The notes beneath the pieces are model-generated. The model did no database searches, was not told the origin of the DNA, and saw only the letters and a program-made list of their open reading frames with translations. From assembly GCA_964573295.1 (NCBI GenBank), contig CAZNJE010000015.1, positions 1-64,000 of the forward strand: a stretch of DNA of 64,000 nt, in the 5' to 3' direction. Position numbers and translations under genes: made by a program. Shown piece by piece: positions 52,704 to 62,092 of this stretch; position 1 is the first letter of the stretch; each line of letters begins with the position of its first letter. The DNA is from CAYQJL01 sp964573295 (GTDB lineage: Bacteria > Eisenbacteria > RBG-16-71-46 > CAIMUX01 > WJJG01).

Positions 52704-55700
52704 TCAAGCCGCCTGGCGGCCTTCCCACTCGTCGCGGAGTTCGTCGAACCAGGACTCGGCTTCACCCATCAAATTGGACAGTTCGCTCGCGCGATTCTCA
52801 CGAGCCGCTTCTTCGATTCGCAGGGTGGCCTGACGGAGCCCCTCGGCTCCGATGTTACCTGCGGCTCCCTTGAGCGCATGGGCGTGGAACCGGGCCTTGG
52901 CGTCGTCGCCACGTTCGACCGCCTCACGGATGGCCCGGAGTGTCTTGGGACCATCTTGGATGAAGAGATCCATCACGCCGCGGATCATCTCCTGATCATT
53001 GTCCAATTGCTCCATCAGAATCGACGGATCGAAGGCCGGCGGTCGTGCGCGGTACCACTTCCGCATCGCCCTGAACAGCTCTTCCGTCCGAACGGGCTTG
53101 GTGACGTAGTCGTTCATGCCCACCTCGAGGCACTTCTCCCGATCGCCGGCCAAAGCATGGGCGGTCATCGCGATGATCGGAACACCGGGATCGATCACCT
53201 GTGCCTGCCCGGATCGGATGCGATGGGTGGCTTCCCACCCGTCCAACTCGGGCATCTGAACGTCCATGAGCACCAGGTCGTAGGGGAAGGCGGCCAGCGC
53301 CTCAAGAGCTTCCTGGCCATTGCCTGCGATGTCGATCCGTCCGACGTGCTTCTTCAGCACTCCCAGCACCACGAGCTGGTTGGTGGCATTGTCTTCCACG
53401 AGCAAGACCCGGGCCCGTTTCAGGCTGTCGGTGGATGGGCCATCGGCCACATCCTCCGCTGACGTCAGCGACCACGGGGGCGTCGGCGCCGACGAGCTTC
53501 CCGATACCGCCATGCCCAATACTCCTCCGGACAGTGAGATCACGCAGCGGAGAAGGCGTGACCGCGTGAGCGGCTTGGTCAAGACGGCCTCGAAGCCGGC
53601 TCGCTTCCAGGCCGCCGGATCGCGATGCCCGCTCATCGTGGAGAGTAGAACCAGGCGGACGTCCCGAATCCGCTCATCGGACTTGATTCGGCGGGCGATC
53701 TCGTCCCCGGACGCCTCGGGCAGATGATGATCGACGAGCGCCAGGTCAAAGGCTCGTTCCGTCTGGGCGGCCTCCCGCAGCAGCGCCAGCGCCTGTGCGG
53801 CACTGGTGGCCACGACGGGCTCGAGGCCCACCGATTCGGCCAGGCGCCCCATTGCCGCGAGGTGACTGGCGTTGTCATCCACGAGCAAGACGCGCCCGAT
53901 CAGGCACACGCCCTCCTGCTCGGTGAAGTCGACCGAAGCGGTCTTGACCGAATCGAAGCGGGCGGTGAACCAGAACACCGAACCCTCGCCCGGTTGGCTC
54001 TCGACACCGATGGCGCCGCCCATCAACTCCACCAGCTGCTTCGAGATCGCCAGCCCCAGACCGGTGCCCCCATACCGTCTGGAGATGGAAGCATCGGCCT
54101 GCGTGAAGGAGTCGAAGAGCGTCGCGCGCTTCTCCGGCGGGATGCCGATGCCGGTATCGCGGATCTCGAAGCGAAGTGCCCAGCCCGGCGGCTGCGATTC
54201 GGTGTCATTCGCCGGATTCAAGACGTGCTCGGCCCGCACCTCCAACACCACCTCGCCGTCTTCGGTGAACTTGATCGCGTTGCCGACCAGGTTCACCAGC
54301 ACCTGTCTCAGCCGGCCCGCATCGCCCCGTACGAACCGCGGGACCGCAGGGTCCACGCCACAGACATACTCGAGGCCTTTCGCTTGCGCCCGCAACGCAA
54401 GAATATCACCGGTCTCCTCCACGACTTCCCACAGGTCGAACTCGCTCATCTCGAGCTCCATGCGCCCCGCTTCGATCTTCGAGAAGTCCAGGATGTCGTT
54501 GACCAGGGTAAGCAGTGACTCGGAGCACGCCGAGATCCGCTCGGCGTGGTCGCGCTGTTCGGTGGACAGGTCACTGCCCAGCAGCAGGCCGGTCATGCCC
54601 ATGATACCGTTCATCGGCGTACGGATTTCGTGACTCATGTTCGCCAGGAACTCCGCCTTGGCCCGGGTGGATTGCTCGGCTGCCTCACGCGCCTCGACCA
54701 CCTCACTGACGTCGATGAACGACTCGATGCCCTGCTCGATACGCCCGCTGCCTGGATCGTAGGCGTTCGCATTCTTCAGGATGTGAAGCGGCCGGCCGTC
54801 CTTGGCCTGGATCGTGCAGTACTTGCGGCGAATCGGCTCATTCGCCGGGCGGCCGAAAAGGCCACACTCCCGCGTGCATTCAGTCCCACGCAACAGGTCG
54901 CATCGGGCGCCGACCGCCTCGTCCTCCGTGAAGCCCGTGATGTCACAGAACTCACGGTTGACTGAGGTGATCGTGCGGTTGGCATCCACCGTGAACACCG
55001 CGGTCGCGGCGGCGTCCAGAATGCGCTGCTGATGGTCCAGGGCATCGCGCAAGGCCTGCTTCTGCAGCCGCGACTCGGTGATGTCTTCGATCACCCAGAC
55101 CGCGCCCTTACCCAGATCGGGCGGATCGATAGCCCGGCCGCTGAACTGGCACCAAACGACCCGGCCGCTCTTGTGCTTCAGTGGGTACTCCACATGCACG
55201 ATGTCGCTCTGGGCCAGACGCCAGTAGTACTTCTCACCGAACTCCCGCGCATGCTCGGGGGACAAGTGCAGGTTCTCCGGCCCCCGGCCGAGCAGTTCAT
55301 CGGCCTCGTAGCCGAGCATCTCGGTCATCCGGCGGTTGAGCTTCGTGACGATCCGGTCGCGCATCACGGCGATCCCGACCAGACTGCTTTCGAAGATCGC
55401 CTCTTGCTCGCGCAGGGCCGACTCCAGCCTCTCCTCCACCGCCTTCCGTGCGCTGATGTCTCGCACGATCCCCACCGCGCACCACTCCTCCCCCAACCGC
55501 AGCGCGGAGAGGGCCAGCTCGACGGGCAGCTCGTGACCGTCCCGGTGCAGAGCGCTCAGTTCCACGTTTCCACCGACGGCATCGCCCGTCCCGGTTTGGC
55601 GAAAGCGTTCGAAGGCATTCTGGTGGGCTGCCCGGAGGCGTGGCGGAGCCAGCAGTTCATGAAGGTCCTGCCCCACAGCCTCCGCCTCACGCCAACCGAA

Positions 55701-56984
55701 GATGCGTTCGGCCGCCGCGTTCCACGTCTCGATCTCACCCGTGGGGCCCATCATGATGATGCCGTCCTGGGCACCCTCCATCATCGCCCGCAAGGTAGCT
55801 TCACTTTCCTGAAGCGCGGTCGCGGCCCGTTTGCTCTCGGTGATGTCACGTAGCTGCTCGACGATGAGCGTCACCTCTCCGTGGTCATCGAGAATCGGGA
55901 TGCTGCAGGTGGCGAACCAGGCGTCGAACTCGGGGACATACTTCTCGAGACGCTCGGGCTGCTTGCTTTGCAGGGCCCGGCGCGTACCACACTCCTCGCA
56001 TGGCCCGGTGCGTCCGATCAGCTCCCAGCACTTCCGTCCGATGGCCTCGTGCGGCTTCTTGTTCAGAGCCCGATAGCCGGCTTGATTGTACATTAGAATC
56101 GAGTGATCCGGCCTCTGAAGAGCCACCACATCGGTGATGCCGTCGAGGATCGTACTGAGCATGGCTTCCCGCTGCTGAATCTCTCGTTCGTAGGCAAGCT
56201 GGTCGCGAAGGTCCACGAAGCAGTCCAGATACGCGGGCCGGCCTTGGAACTCCACGGGCACGGCCGTCTTGAGCACGGGAATCGGATCACCCTGCGCCGG
56301 ACGAATTCGACTGCGCAGGTTGAGAACACCGCGGCCGGCCTGGTGCGCCGGGCAACCTTCGGCCGACTCGTCGCACAGATACTGTTTGCAGTTCCGTCCG
56401 CGCAACTCCTCGCGCGTCAATCCAAGCATCTCCGCGGCGGCGCGGTTGGCTTCGGCGATGGTCAACGACGCGGCGTCGACCACGACGACGCCGGTTTGAA
56501 TGTGTTCCCGCAGGAGCCGAAGCAGTTCTTCGGATTCCTGCAGGCGGAGCTCACCGGCCTTCATGCGCCGTTCGGCGGTGATCGCTCGATGACCGGCCCT
56601 CACCAGGGCCATGAGCTGGGCCCGGGCGACAGGCGCTTGCAAGCAGACATCGGCCAGCCCGTTCACCTGCGCCCCGGCTTCGGGTTCGAGAGGGCCGCCG
56701 GCGGCGCCATCATCCCGGGCTTCGAGTTCGTCCAGGATCCAGATGGTGAAAGCATCCACGCCGGGTACGGATTTGAGATCGCGCAGTTGATCATCCGCCG
56801 GCCCATTGCAGTCGCCTCCGACCGTGACGACAACGTGGGGGCGGAAGGTTCCGGCCGCCTGCAGGGCTTGGGCCCGGGAGTGCGCGGTGTGAACCTCATG
56901 ATGCGCGTCGCGCTGGAGCCAGACGGCGTAGTTGTCGAGAGCCTCAGGTCTTCCGACAATCAAGATGCACGGTCGATCGTTCAT
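52704..56984 (-). CDS. Hybrid sensor histidine kinase: multi-PAS, HK, two receivers, Hpt
   Basis: 1426 residues. A receiver-like N-terminal domain without clear phospho-Asp (ILIVGRPEALDNYAVWLQ) is followed by five PAS-type domains up to about residue 760. The kinase has the H-box MSHEIRTPMNG with His785, the N-box LVNLVGNAIKFTEDG, DTGIGIPPEKR and GGTGLGLAISKQLVE. Two receivers follow, the first with Asp1085 (LALVDHHLPEASG), the second with Asp1241 (LVLMDVQMPELDG). The Hpt domain closes the chain with His1369 (FHAHALKGAAGNIGA). Three PAS domains carry paired Cys clusters (CKQYLCDESAEGC, CWELIGRTGPCEEC, CDLLRGTECTREC). No membrane segment is seen, so the sensor is cytoplasmic. A full phosphorelay in one chain; the final output regulator is not in the window. 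Confidence 0.94.
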   Translation of the reverse strand: MNDRPCILIVGRPEALDNYAVWLQRDAHHEVHTAHSRAQALQAAGTFRPHVVVTVGGDCNGPADDQLRDLKSVPGVDAFTIWILDELEARDDGAAGGPLEPEAGAQVNGLADVCLQAPVARAQLMALVRAGHRAITAERRMKAGELRLQESEELLRLLREHIQTGVVVVDAASLTIAEANRAAAEMLGLTREELRGRNCKQYLCDESAEGCPAHQAGRGVLNLRSRIRPAQGDPIPVLKTAVPVEFQGRPAYLDCFVDLRDQLAYEREIQQREAMLSTILDGITDVVALQRPDHSILMYNQAGYRALNKKPHEAIGRKCWELIGRTGPCEECGTRRALQSKQPERLEKYVPEFDAWFATCSIPILDDHGEVTLIVEQLRDITESKRAATALQESEATLRAMMEGAQDGIIMMGPTGEIETWNAAAERIFGWREAEAVGQDLHELLAPPRLRAAHQNAFERFRQTGTGDAVGGNVELSALHRDGHELPVELALSALRLGEEWCAVGIVRDISARKAVEERLESALREQEAIFESSLVGIAVMRDRIVTKLNRRMTEMLGYEADELLGRGPENLHLSPEHAREFGEKYYWRLAQSDIVHVEYPLKHKSGRVVWCQFSGRAIDPPDLGKGAVWVIEDITESRLQKQALRDALDHQQRILDAAATAVFTVDANRTITSVNREFCDITGFTEDEAVGARCDLLRGTECTRECGLFGRPANEPIRRKYCTIQAKDGRPLHILKNANAYDPGSGRIEQGIESFIDVSEVVEAREAAEQSTRAKAEFLANMSHEIRTPMNGIMGMTGLLLGSDLSTEQRDHAERISACSESLLTLVNDILDFSKIEAGRMELEMSEFDLWEVVEETGDILALRAQAKGLEYVCGVDPAVPRFVRGDAGRLRQVLVNLVGNAIKFTEDGEVVLEVRAEHVLNPANDTESQPPGWALRFEIRDTGIGIPPEKRATLFDSFTQADASISRRYGGTGLGLAISKQLVELMGGAIGVESQPGEGSVFWFTARFDSVKTASVDFTEQEGVCLIGRVLLVDDNASHLAAMGRLAESVGLEPVVATSAAQALALLREAAQTERAFDLALVDHHLPEASGDEIARRIKSDERIRDVRLVLLSTMSGHRDPAAWKRAGFEAVLTKPLTRSRLLRCVISLSGGVLGMAVSGSSSAPTPPWSLTSAEDVADGPSTDSLKRARVLLVEDNATNQLVVLGVLKKHVGRIDIAGNGQEALEALAAFPYDLVLMDVQMPELDGWEATHRIRSGQAQVIDPGVPIIAMTAHALAGDREKCLEVGMNDYVTKPVRTEELFRAMRKWYRARPPAFDPSILMEQLDNDQEMIRGVMDLFIQDGPKTLRAIREAVERGDDAKARFHAHALKGAAGNIGAEGLRQATLRIEEAARENRASELSNLMGEAESWFDELRDEWEGRQAA

Positions 56985-57444
56985 GAGCGACGCCGATCCT
57001 CTCTGGTCAACCAGGCTTCCTCAGTTCGAGCCAAGCACGGCTCGTCCAGCCGCGCGAACGCTCGATTCACGTTCTCTCGGGGAGGAGACCGTTCAAGGTC
57101 GGGAGCCAACCATTGCCTCATCTAGGTGGCTGTCTTCTCGAATGACACGACATGGAACACTCGCTTATATGAAGGCAGTCGCACCCACGATCTCGCGGGC
57201 CCCTCTGAGGAGATATATCGGCCCGGCGCGGGAACACTTGACCCGCAAGAGGTCCCCGGCCAACAGGTTGCAGCCAGAGGCTCGCTGGAATGCGATCCAT
57301 GGGGGCTCTCGCGCTCAACATTTTCTCTTTCAGCAAGTTACAGGCTTGGAATGGGATGTGGGAATGGGATGAGGCATATTGGCCGTCGCTCTTCCGAAGC
57401 TCAACTGCCGGCCTAGGCCCGCAGGGCATTCGCGACGCAGGCGC
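56985..57444. other. Intergenic region upstream of the histidine kinase
   Basis: Holds the upstream region of the minus-strand kinase gene and the downstream region of the DUF4405 gene. GGGATG/GGAATG is repeated around 57345-57370. No gene, strong promoter or terminator is supported. Confidence 0.4.
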
Positions 57445-57873
57445 CTACGGAGAGTCACCGACCTGCGACGCCCATCTGTCCTTGATGCGATCTCCCAGAT
57501 CGAGGATGGAGCTGAACGGAGGCACCGACGCCAGGGTAAGCGCGATGACGAGCGCGACCACGATCACGGCCAACAGGCCTTCCCTGCGGGCGATGGCCCC
57601 GCGAGCGCAGGCCCGGCGAAGGTGTTGGACGAAGGCAGCCCAGTTGACCCACAGGTGCAAGCCACAGACGATGACGAAGCACAGGCTCAGCGTGGTGTGA
57701 ACCGCTTCCCAGCTACCTTTCGTCAGGCCCAGAAAGGTCCACCCCAGTGCGCGCGCCACGCTTCCTTCGGGCTTGATGTAGACGGCAACCCCGCTCACGA
57801 CCAACGCCACAGCGGATACCGCCAAGAGGATAGAGATGAAGGTGCGGTGCTGAAAACCCGGTCTTGGCCCCAT
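57445..57873 (-). CDS. DUF4405-type membrane protein (cytochrome b561-like)
   Basis: 142 residues from ATG 57873, with GGGGAG about 7 bases upstream. Four membrane helices: FISILLAVSAVALVVSGVAVYI, ALGWTFLGLTKGSWEAVHTTLSL, CFVIVCGLHLWVNWAAFVQHL and LLAVIVVALVIALTLASVPPF. Conserved His in EAVHTTLS and GLHLWVNW fit the DUF4405/b561-type pattern, where such His often ligate heme b. It may carry electrons between quinone and a periplasmic partner. Members often lie near formate dehydrogenase genes; the FDH remnants here are 11 kb away. Confidence 0.8.
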   Translation of the reverse strand: MGPRPGFQHRTFISILLAVSAVALVVSGVAVYIKPEGSVARALGWTFLGLTKGSWEAVHTTLSLCFVIVCGLHLWVNWAAFVQHLRRACARGAIARREGLLAVIVVALVIALTLASVPPFSSILDLGDRIKDRWASQVGDSP

Positions 57874-57998
57874 CAGGCGGCTCCCCCGAACGAGATAGTG
57901 GTCTCCTCCGTGCTTCCGTTGTTCCGTGAGCAAGGAGGCGCCAGCTTATCACGCCCGGCGACGCATCTCCAGCGGTCCCACCAGATCCGTTGGATCCG

Positions 57999-59306
57999 CT
58001 ACCGGTCCAGCGCGACGCCCAAGTTGTAGTCGATGCCGTCCGCCCAAGTCATGACCATGATATGGGCCGTGCCGAAGTCGGTCGCCTCCAGGTTGAGCTC
58101 CGATGATGACTCTCCGTCGGTCTGGAGCACGGCCGAGCGCCCCCCGGGCTCTAGAATCTCAATCTTGCGGGTACCCAGGTAGCCTTGCATGTCGGCGGTG
58201 ATGGTGATGTGATGTCCTTCCAGCACATCGATCATGAACCAGTCGGCGTCGAGATAGCATCCGGTCAAGCCGGTGTAGAGCCCGTCGCGCTCCAGCTCGT
58301 AGGCTTCGTCCTGGAAGTCATTGTCCTCATAGGGGTCGACGGAGCATGGCTCCGAGGTCTCGATGTGCAAGTCGTATAGAATCATCCCTTCGTCGTCAGG
58401 ACTGTGAATCTGGAGGCAGTAAAGGCCCGGCAAGAAGGTGTGCTGGAGCGACGCGACGTCCCCGGAGCGTACATTCGACAGGTGGGTGGCGTAGAGGCTT
58501 CCATCCGGGCGCAACCAGCTCAGCACCCACTCGTTGCCAACGGCATGTTTGATCGTCGTCGTCGCCCTCAGCATAAACGTATCCATCAGCGTGACCGAGT
58601 AGACATCCGCGTCGTCTTCGCACGTGGACAGAGAAGGATACTCCGCGTCTGCCAAGAGATAAGCGCTCAGCGTCAGATCGTCGTTCGGTTCCATCCAATC
58701 GACCAGGTGCTCGGCGTCGAAAGGCCCGGTCTCGAAGGTGGTGACGAAAGTCTCCGCTTCATTGCCGGCCAGATCGGTAACGCCCTCAATGGTCAGGGCC
58801 CACTCCCGCTCGGGCAGAAAGAGACTATCCGGGACAATCGTCAACGTATCTGCGTCTTCGGCGAAGATGTATTCGAGCGGTAGCGTCTCCTGAGAAACCG
58901 CCGCACCGGACATCGTCGCGGGGCCGAGACTGGTGGCCGACACGGTGGCCGGACTGTACGACGATGTACTCATGGCTTCGGAAAATGTGACGCGGATCGG
59001 TCCGTGTAGTCCTACGTTCTTGGTCCCCGGCGGCGGATTCACCGAGTTGACCGTCGGTGGCGTGCTGTCGACGGGGGTGTAGGGAGCGTCATCGTCGCTG
59101 CATCCGCTCAGCGCCAGGACAAGCACAAACGCCGGCACCATCATCAATCGCAGCGCAAGAGCCGCTCTTCGGCTCGACGCTGGATTCGGACTCTGCTCGA
59201 GCGGCTCTCGTTGGGGCACGTCAGAATGGCGGATCCCACGGGCGCGGTCATTCGCGCGAGTGCGACAATTCGCGCGACCATGATGAGTCGATGGATGAAC
59301 CTGCAT
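57999..59306 (-). CDS. Lipoprotein with Big_5-type and pre-peptidase-like domains
   Basis: 435 residues from ATG 59306, preceded by GGGAGGAGG at 6 nt. A long basic N-terminus leads to a hydrophobic stretch with lipobox LALSGC; a later start inside it is possible. The first domain is a Big_5 Ig-like fold (DSTPPTVNSVNPPPGTKNVGLHGPIRVTFSEAM ... LTIVPDSLFLPEREWALTIEG). Two beta domains with DAEYPSLSTCEDDADVYSVTL and EPCSVDPYEDNDFQDEAYELERDGLYTGLTGCYLDADWFMIDV follow; EDNDF...ADWF is the pre-peptidase C-terminal (PPC) pattern. No protease domain is attached. Probably a surface binding lipoprotein. A possible role is not shown by context. Confidence 0.8.
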   Translation of the reverse strand: MQVHPSTHHGRANCRTRANDRARGIRHSDVPQREPLEQSPNPASSRRAALALRLMMVPAFVLVLALSGCSDDDAPYTPVDSTPPTVNSVNPPPGTKNVGLHGPIRVTFSEAMSTSSYSPATVSATSLGPATMSGAAVSQETLPLEYIFAEDADTLTIVPDSLFLPEREWALTIEGVTDLAGNEAETFVTTFETGPFDAEHLVDWMEPNDDLTLSAYLLADAEYPSLSTCEDDADVYSVTLMDTFMLRATTTIKHAVGNEWVLSWLRPDGSLYATHLSNVRSGDVASLQHTFLPGLYCLQIHSPDDEGMILYDLHIETSEPCSVDPYEDNDFQDEAYELERDGLYTGLTGCYLDADWFMIDVLEGHHITITADMQGYLGTRKIEILEPGGRSAVLQTDGESSSELNLEATDFGTAHIMVMTWADGIDYNLGVALDR

Positions 59307-59831
59307 CGCAAACCTCCTCCCTAATTTTTGGCGGAATCGCATTCTTGGCCGGTACACGATCCGGAGTCCGTGCTCCGCGACGACACTGCCCCCGCATGGA
59401 AGCCCAGGAACAGGGCAGGACCGGCTCTTGGGCTAACGTTGACAGATGCCCGGCGCCGCCGCCCAGCGGGTCAGGCATGAACCGTAAATGGGGAGCAGCA
59501 CCAGACGTACCCGCTCCGCCACGGGTCGGGCTGAAACTGATCCCACACTTGCAATTCTGTACGCCCCAAAAAGATACCAACGTCACCCCGAGAAGGTTGG
59601 CGGGCGGGGATCCCGGTTTGCGAACCGGGGTGCAACCGCTTCAAGAACCGGGGTACAACCGGCTCACGGTCGAGGCGCGACCCGTTCACCATCCCGGCGC
59701 AACCCGTCGACGGCCGAGTCCGAGTCGAAGGTGTCATCGCGGCTCTGCCGTGTGGTAGTCTCCCCAGGTTCATTCGCACGTTTATCCATCTTGGGTCGTG
59801 CTCGATGCACGCGACCCGCAGGGAGAGAGCA
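59307..59831. other. Intergenic region with candidate SRP RNA and direct repeats
   Basis: Holds the hairpin at 59448-59531 described separately. Downstream, GAACCGGGGTGCAACCG (around 59618) and GAACCGGGGTACAACCGG (around 59645) are near-identical direct repeats, and CGGTTTGCGAACCG is a small inverted repeat overlapping the first. GGGAGAG before 59832 is the ribosome-binding site of the synthetase gene. No protein gene is supported. Confidence 0.45.
59448..59531 (+). ncRNA. Candidate small SRP RNA (4.5S-like)
   Basis: The 84-base stretch folds as a rod: GCCCGGC at the 5' end pairs with GTCGGGC-type text at the 3' end, and AGCGGGT (59465-59471) pairs perfectly with ACCCGCT (59509-59515), with internal loops between. 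Inside the second stem are GGTCAGGC and GGGAGCAGC at the positions of the conserved CAGG and AGCA sides of the SRP RNA asymmetric loop. The apex differs from the usual GGAA tetraloop: a longer ATGAACCGTAAATG. Size and shape fit, but the apex does not, so this is only a candidate. Confidence 0.4.
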
Positions 59832-62075
59832 ATGCCGGCGAAGAAGAAGCCTGCCAGCGCGAAGAGCGCCCGTTCCACGAACAAGGAGAAGTCCTCCGCC
59901 CCCCGTCCGGTCACGGCGGCTGAAGAGCCCGTGTTCAGCACCGAGCTCCCGGTGGGCGATTTGATGGACCCGGCGACGCTGGATCCGATCCTCAAGCCCC
60001 GAACCGTGGCCATCATCGGAGCTTCACCCCGGCCGGGCTCGATCGGCAAGGTCGTGCTGTCGAACATCATGGGTTCGGACTTCAACGGCATCCTCTACCC
60101 GGTCCACCCCAAGGCCAAATCGATCAACAGCATCCGGACCTATCCGTCGATTCGTGAGGTGCCCGACGAGATCGACCTCGCCTACGTGATCGTGCCGCGT
60201 GATTACGTCCTGCCGGTGGTGGAAGAGTGCGGCCGGACAGGCGTCAAGGGTCTGTGCGTCATCAGTGCGGGTTTCAAGGAAATCGGCGGTGAAGGGGTCA
60301 AGCGCGAGGAGAAGCTTCTCGCGCTGGCTCGCAAGTACAACATGCGCATGGTGGGACCGAACTGCCTCGGGCTCGTCAACATGACCCCCGAGGTGCGGCT
60401 CAACGGCACTTTCGCCCCCGGCCGTCCGGTCAGCGGGCGGCTCGCGTTTCTCTCCCAGAGCGGGGCACTGGGCGTCTCGATCCTGGGAAACATGGAGCGC
60501 CTCAACATCGGATTCAGCTACTTCGTCTCGATCGGCAACAGTGCCGATGTCAAGGGCACAGACCTGATCGCCTACTGGGAAGACGACCCCCACACCGACG
60601 TCATCGCCCTCTACATGGAATCGTTCGGCGATCCGCGAACGCTGGGACCGTTGCTGCGCCGTGCGTCGCGCAAGAAGCCGATCGTGGTCGTCAAGTCCGG
60701 CCGCACGGCGGCCGGCGCCCGCGCGGCATCCTCCCACACCGGCGCGCTGGCCGCGGCCGACGCCACGGTCGATGCCTTCCTGCGCCAGTGCGGTCTGATC
60801 CGGGCCCAATCGATCGAGGAGATGCTGGGCCTCTTGGTCGGCTTCTCGCGCACTCCCCTGCCCAAGGGGAAGCGGGTCGCCATCCTCACCAATTCCGGTG
60901 GTCCGGGGATCATCGCCACCGACGCCCTGGTCACCGGCGGCATGGAGATCGCCCAGTTCAGTGAGAAGACGCAGAAGATTCTCTCAGAGATGCTCCCGCT
61001 CGAGGCCAGCGCGGCCAACCCGATCGATTTGACGGCCTGGGGTGTGGCCAACACCTACCGGGAGATCCTTCCCATCCTCTTCGAAGATCCCAACGTGGAC
61101 ATCATCCTGGCCATGTTCGTCCCGCCGATGATGGTCAATCCGGCCGACGCGGCCCGCGCGATCGCCGAATCGTCCCAGGATCACGAGAAGCCCGTCTACG
61201 GTGTGATCATGGCCGAGGAATCCTCCTATCAGATGCTGCCGCGCGAGATCCCGGGCTGCCCGCCGATCTACGCGTTCCCCGAGATGGCGGTCAAGGCCAT
61301 GGTCGAGATGTACAATTACGCGCAGCGCCAGCAGCGTCCGCGCGGCCAGCTGGTGGAGTACAAGGTCAAGAAGCGTGAAGCGCAGCGCATCGTGCAACGC
61401 CACGTCCAGCAGGGCGGCGGTTACCTCCCGACGGTCCAGTGCATGCGCCTGCTGGATTGCTACGGGTTCCCGATCGCCCCGTTGCTCGAGACCGAGGGCC
61501 CCGAGGAAGCGCTCGAGGCGGCCCAGAAGCTCGGTTACCCGGTGACCTTCAAGGTCGGGGGCCACAAGTACGTGCACAAGTCCGACATGGGCGGCGTGAT
61601 CCTGAACATCAAGAATGATCTCGAGCTGCAGGGCGCCTATGCCCAGATCAAGCGCTTGATCGAGAAGATGGACCAGGACCCGGACGAGGAGAAGGGCCTG
61701 GTGCAGAAGATGGTCAAGCCCGGCAAGGAGGTCATCCTCGGGGTGAGCACCGATCCGAAGATGGGGCCGACGCTGCTCTTCGGCATGGGCGGCAAGTACG
61801 TCGAGGTCATGAACGACGTCACGCTGCGGGTCCCGCCGATCACCGATGCCGATGCCGAGGACATGCTGAAGTCGATTGCCGGCTACCGGCTCCTCAGCGG
61901 CGTGCGGGGTGAGGAGAGCGTGGACTTCGACTTGCTCAAGCAGTCGCTCTTGCGCTTGTCGCAGCTCGTGATCGACTTTCCCGAGATTGTCGAGCTCGAC
62001 CTGAATCCGTTCATCATGAATCCTGATCCCAAGGACTGCGCGGTGGTGGATGCCCGGATCCGGGTGAGCGGGTAG
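59832..62075 (+). CDS. ADP-forming acetyl/acyl-CoA synthetase (single chain)
   Basis: 747 residues from ATG 59832, with GGGAGAG upstream. The first 40 residues are a basic Lys/Ala/Ser-rich tail. The CoA-binding domain has VAIIGASPRPGSIGKVVLSNI and YPVHPKAKSI. The succinyl-CoA ligase-like domains have MVGPNCLGLVN, LSQSGALGVSIL and the phospho-His in ASSHTGALAAADATVD. The ATP-grasp domain has LLDCYGFPIAP, LGYPVTFKVGGHKYVHKSDMGGV and VELDLNPFIMNP. It forms acetate or other acids and ATP from acyl-CoA, ADP and phosphate. Alpha and beta parts are fused, as in many bacteria and archaea. Stands upstream of glycosyltransferase genes, 17 bases apart, with no obvious functional link. Confidence 0.93.
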   Translation: MPAKKKPASAKSARSTNKEKSSAPRPVTAAEEPVFSTELPVGDLMDPATLDPILKPRTVAIIGASPRPGSIGKVVLSNIMGSDFNGILYPVHPKAKSINSIRTYPSIREVPDEIDLAYVIVPRDYVLPVVEECGRTGVKGLCVISAGFKEIGGEGVKREEKLLALARKYNMRMVGPNCLGLVNMTPEVRLNGTFAPGRPVSGRLAFLSQSGALGVSILGNMERLNIGFSYFVSIGNSADVKGTDLIAYWEDDPHTDVIALYMESFGDPRTLGPLLRRASRKKPIVVVKSGRTAAGARAASSHTGALAAADATVDAFLRQCGLIRAQSIEEMLGLLVGFSRTPLPKGKRVAILTNSGGPGIIATDALVTGGMEIAQFSEKTQKILSEMLPLEASAANPIDLTAWGVANTYREILPILFEDPNVDIILAMFVPPMMVNPADAARAIAESSQDHEKPVYGVIMAEESSYQMLPREIPGCPPIYAFPEMAVKAMVEMYNYAQRQQRPRGQLVEYKVKKREAQRIVQRHVQQGGGYLPTVQCMRLLDCYGFPIAPLLETEGPEEALEAAQKLGYPVTFKVGGHKYVHKSDMGGVILNIKNDLELQGAYAQIKRLIEKMDQDPDEEKGLVQKMVKPGKEVILGVSTDPKMGPTLLFGMGGKYVEVMNDVTLRVPPITDADAEDMLKSIAGYRLLSGVRGEESVDFDLLKQSLLRLSQLVIDFPEIVELDLNPFIMNPDPKDCAVVDARIRVSG

Positions 62076-62092
62076 AAAGGGCGCAGGCTGCG

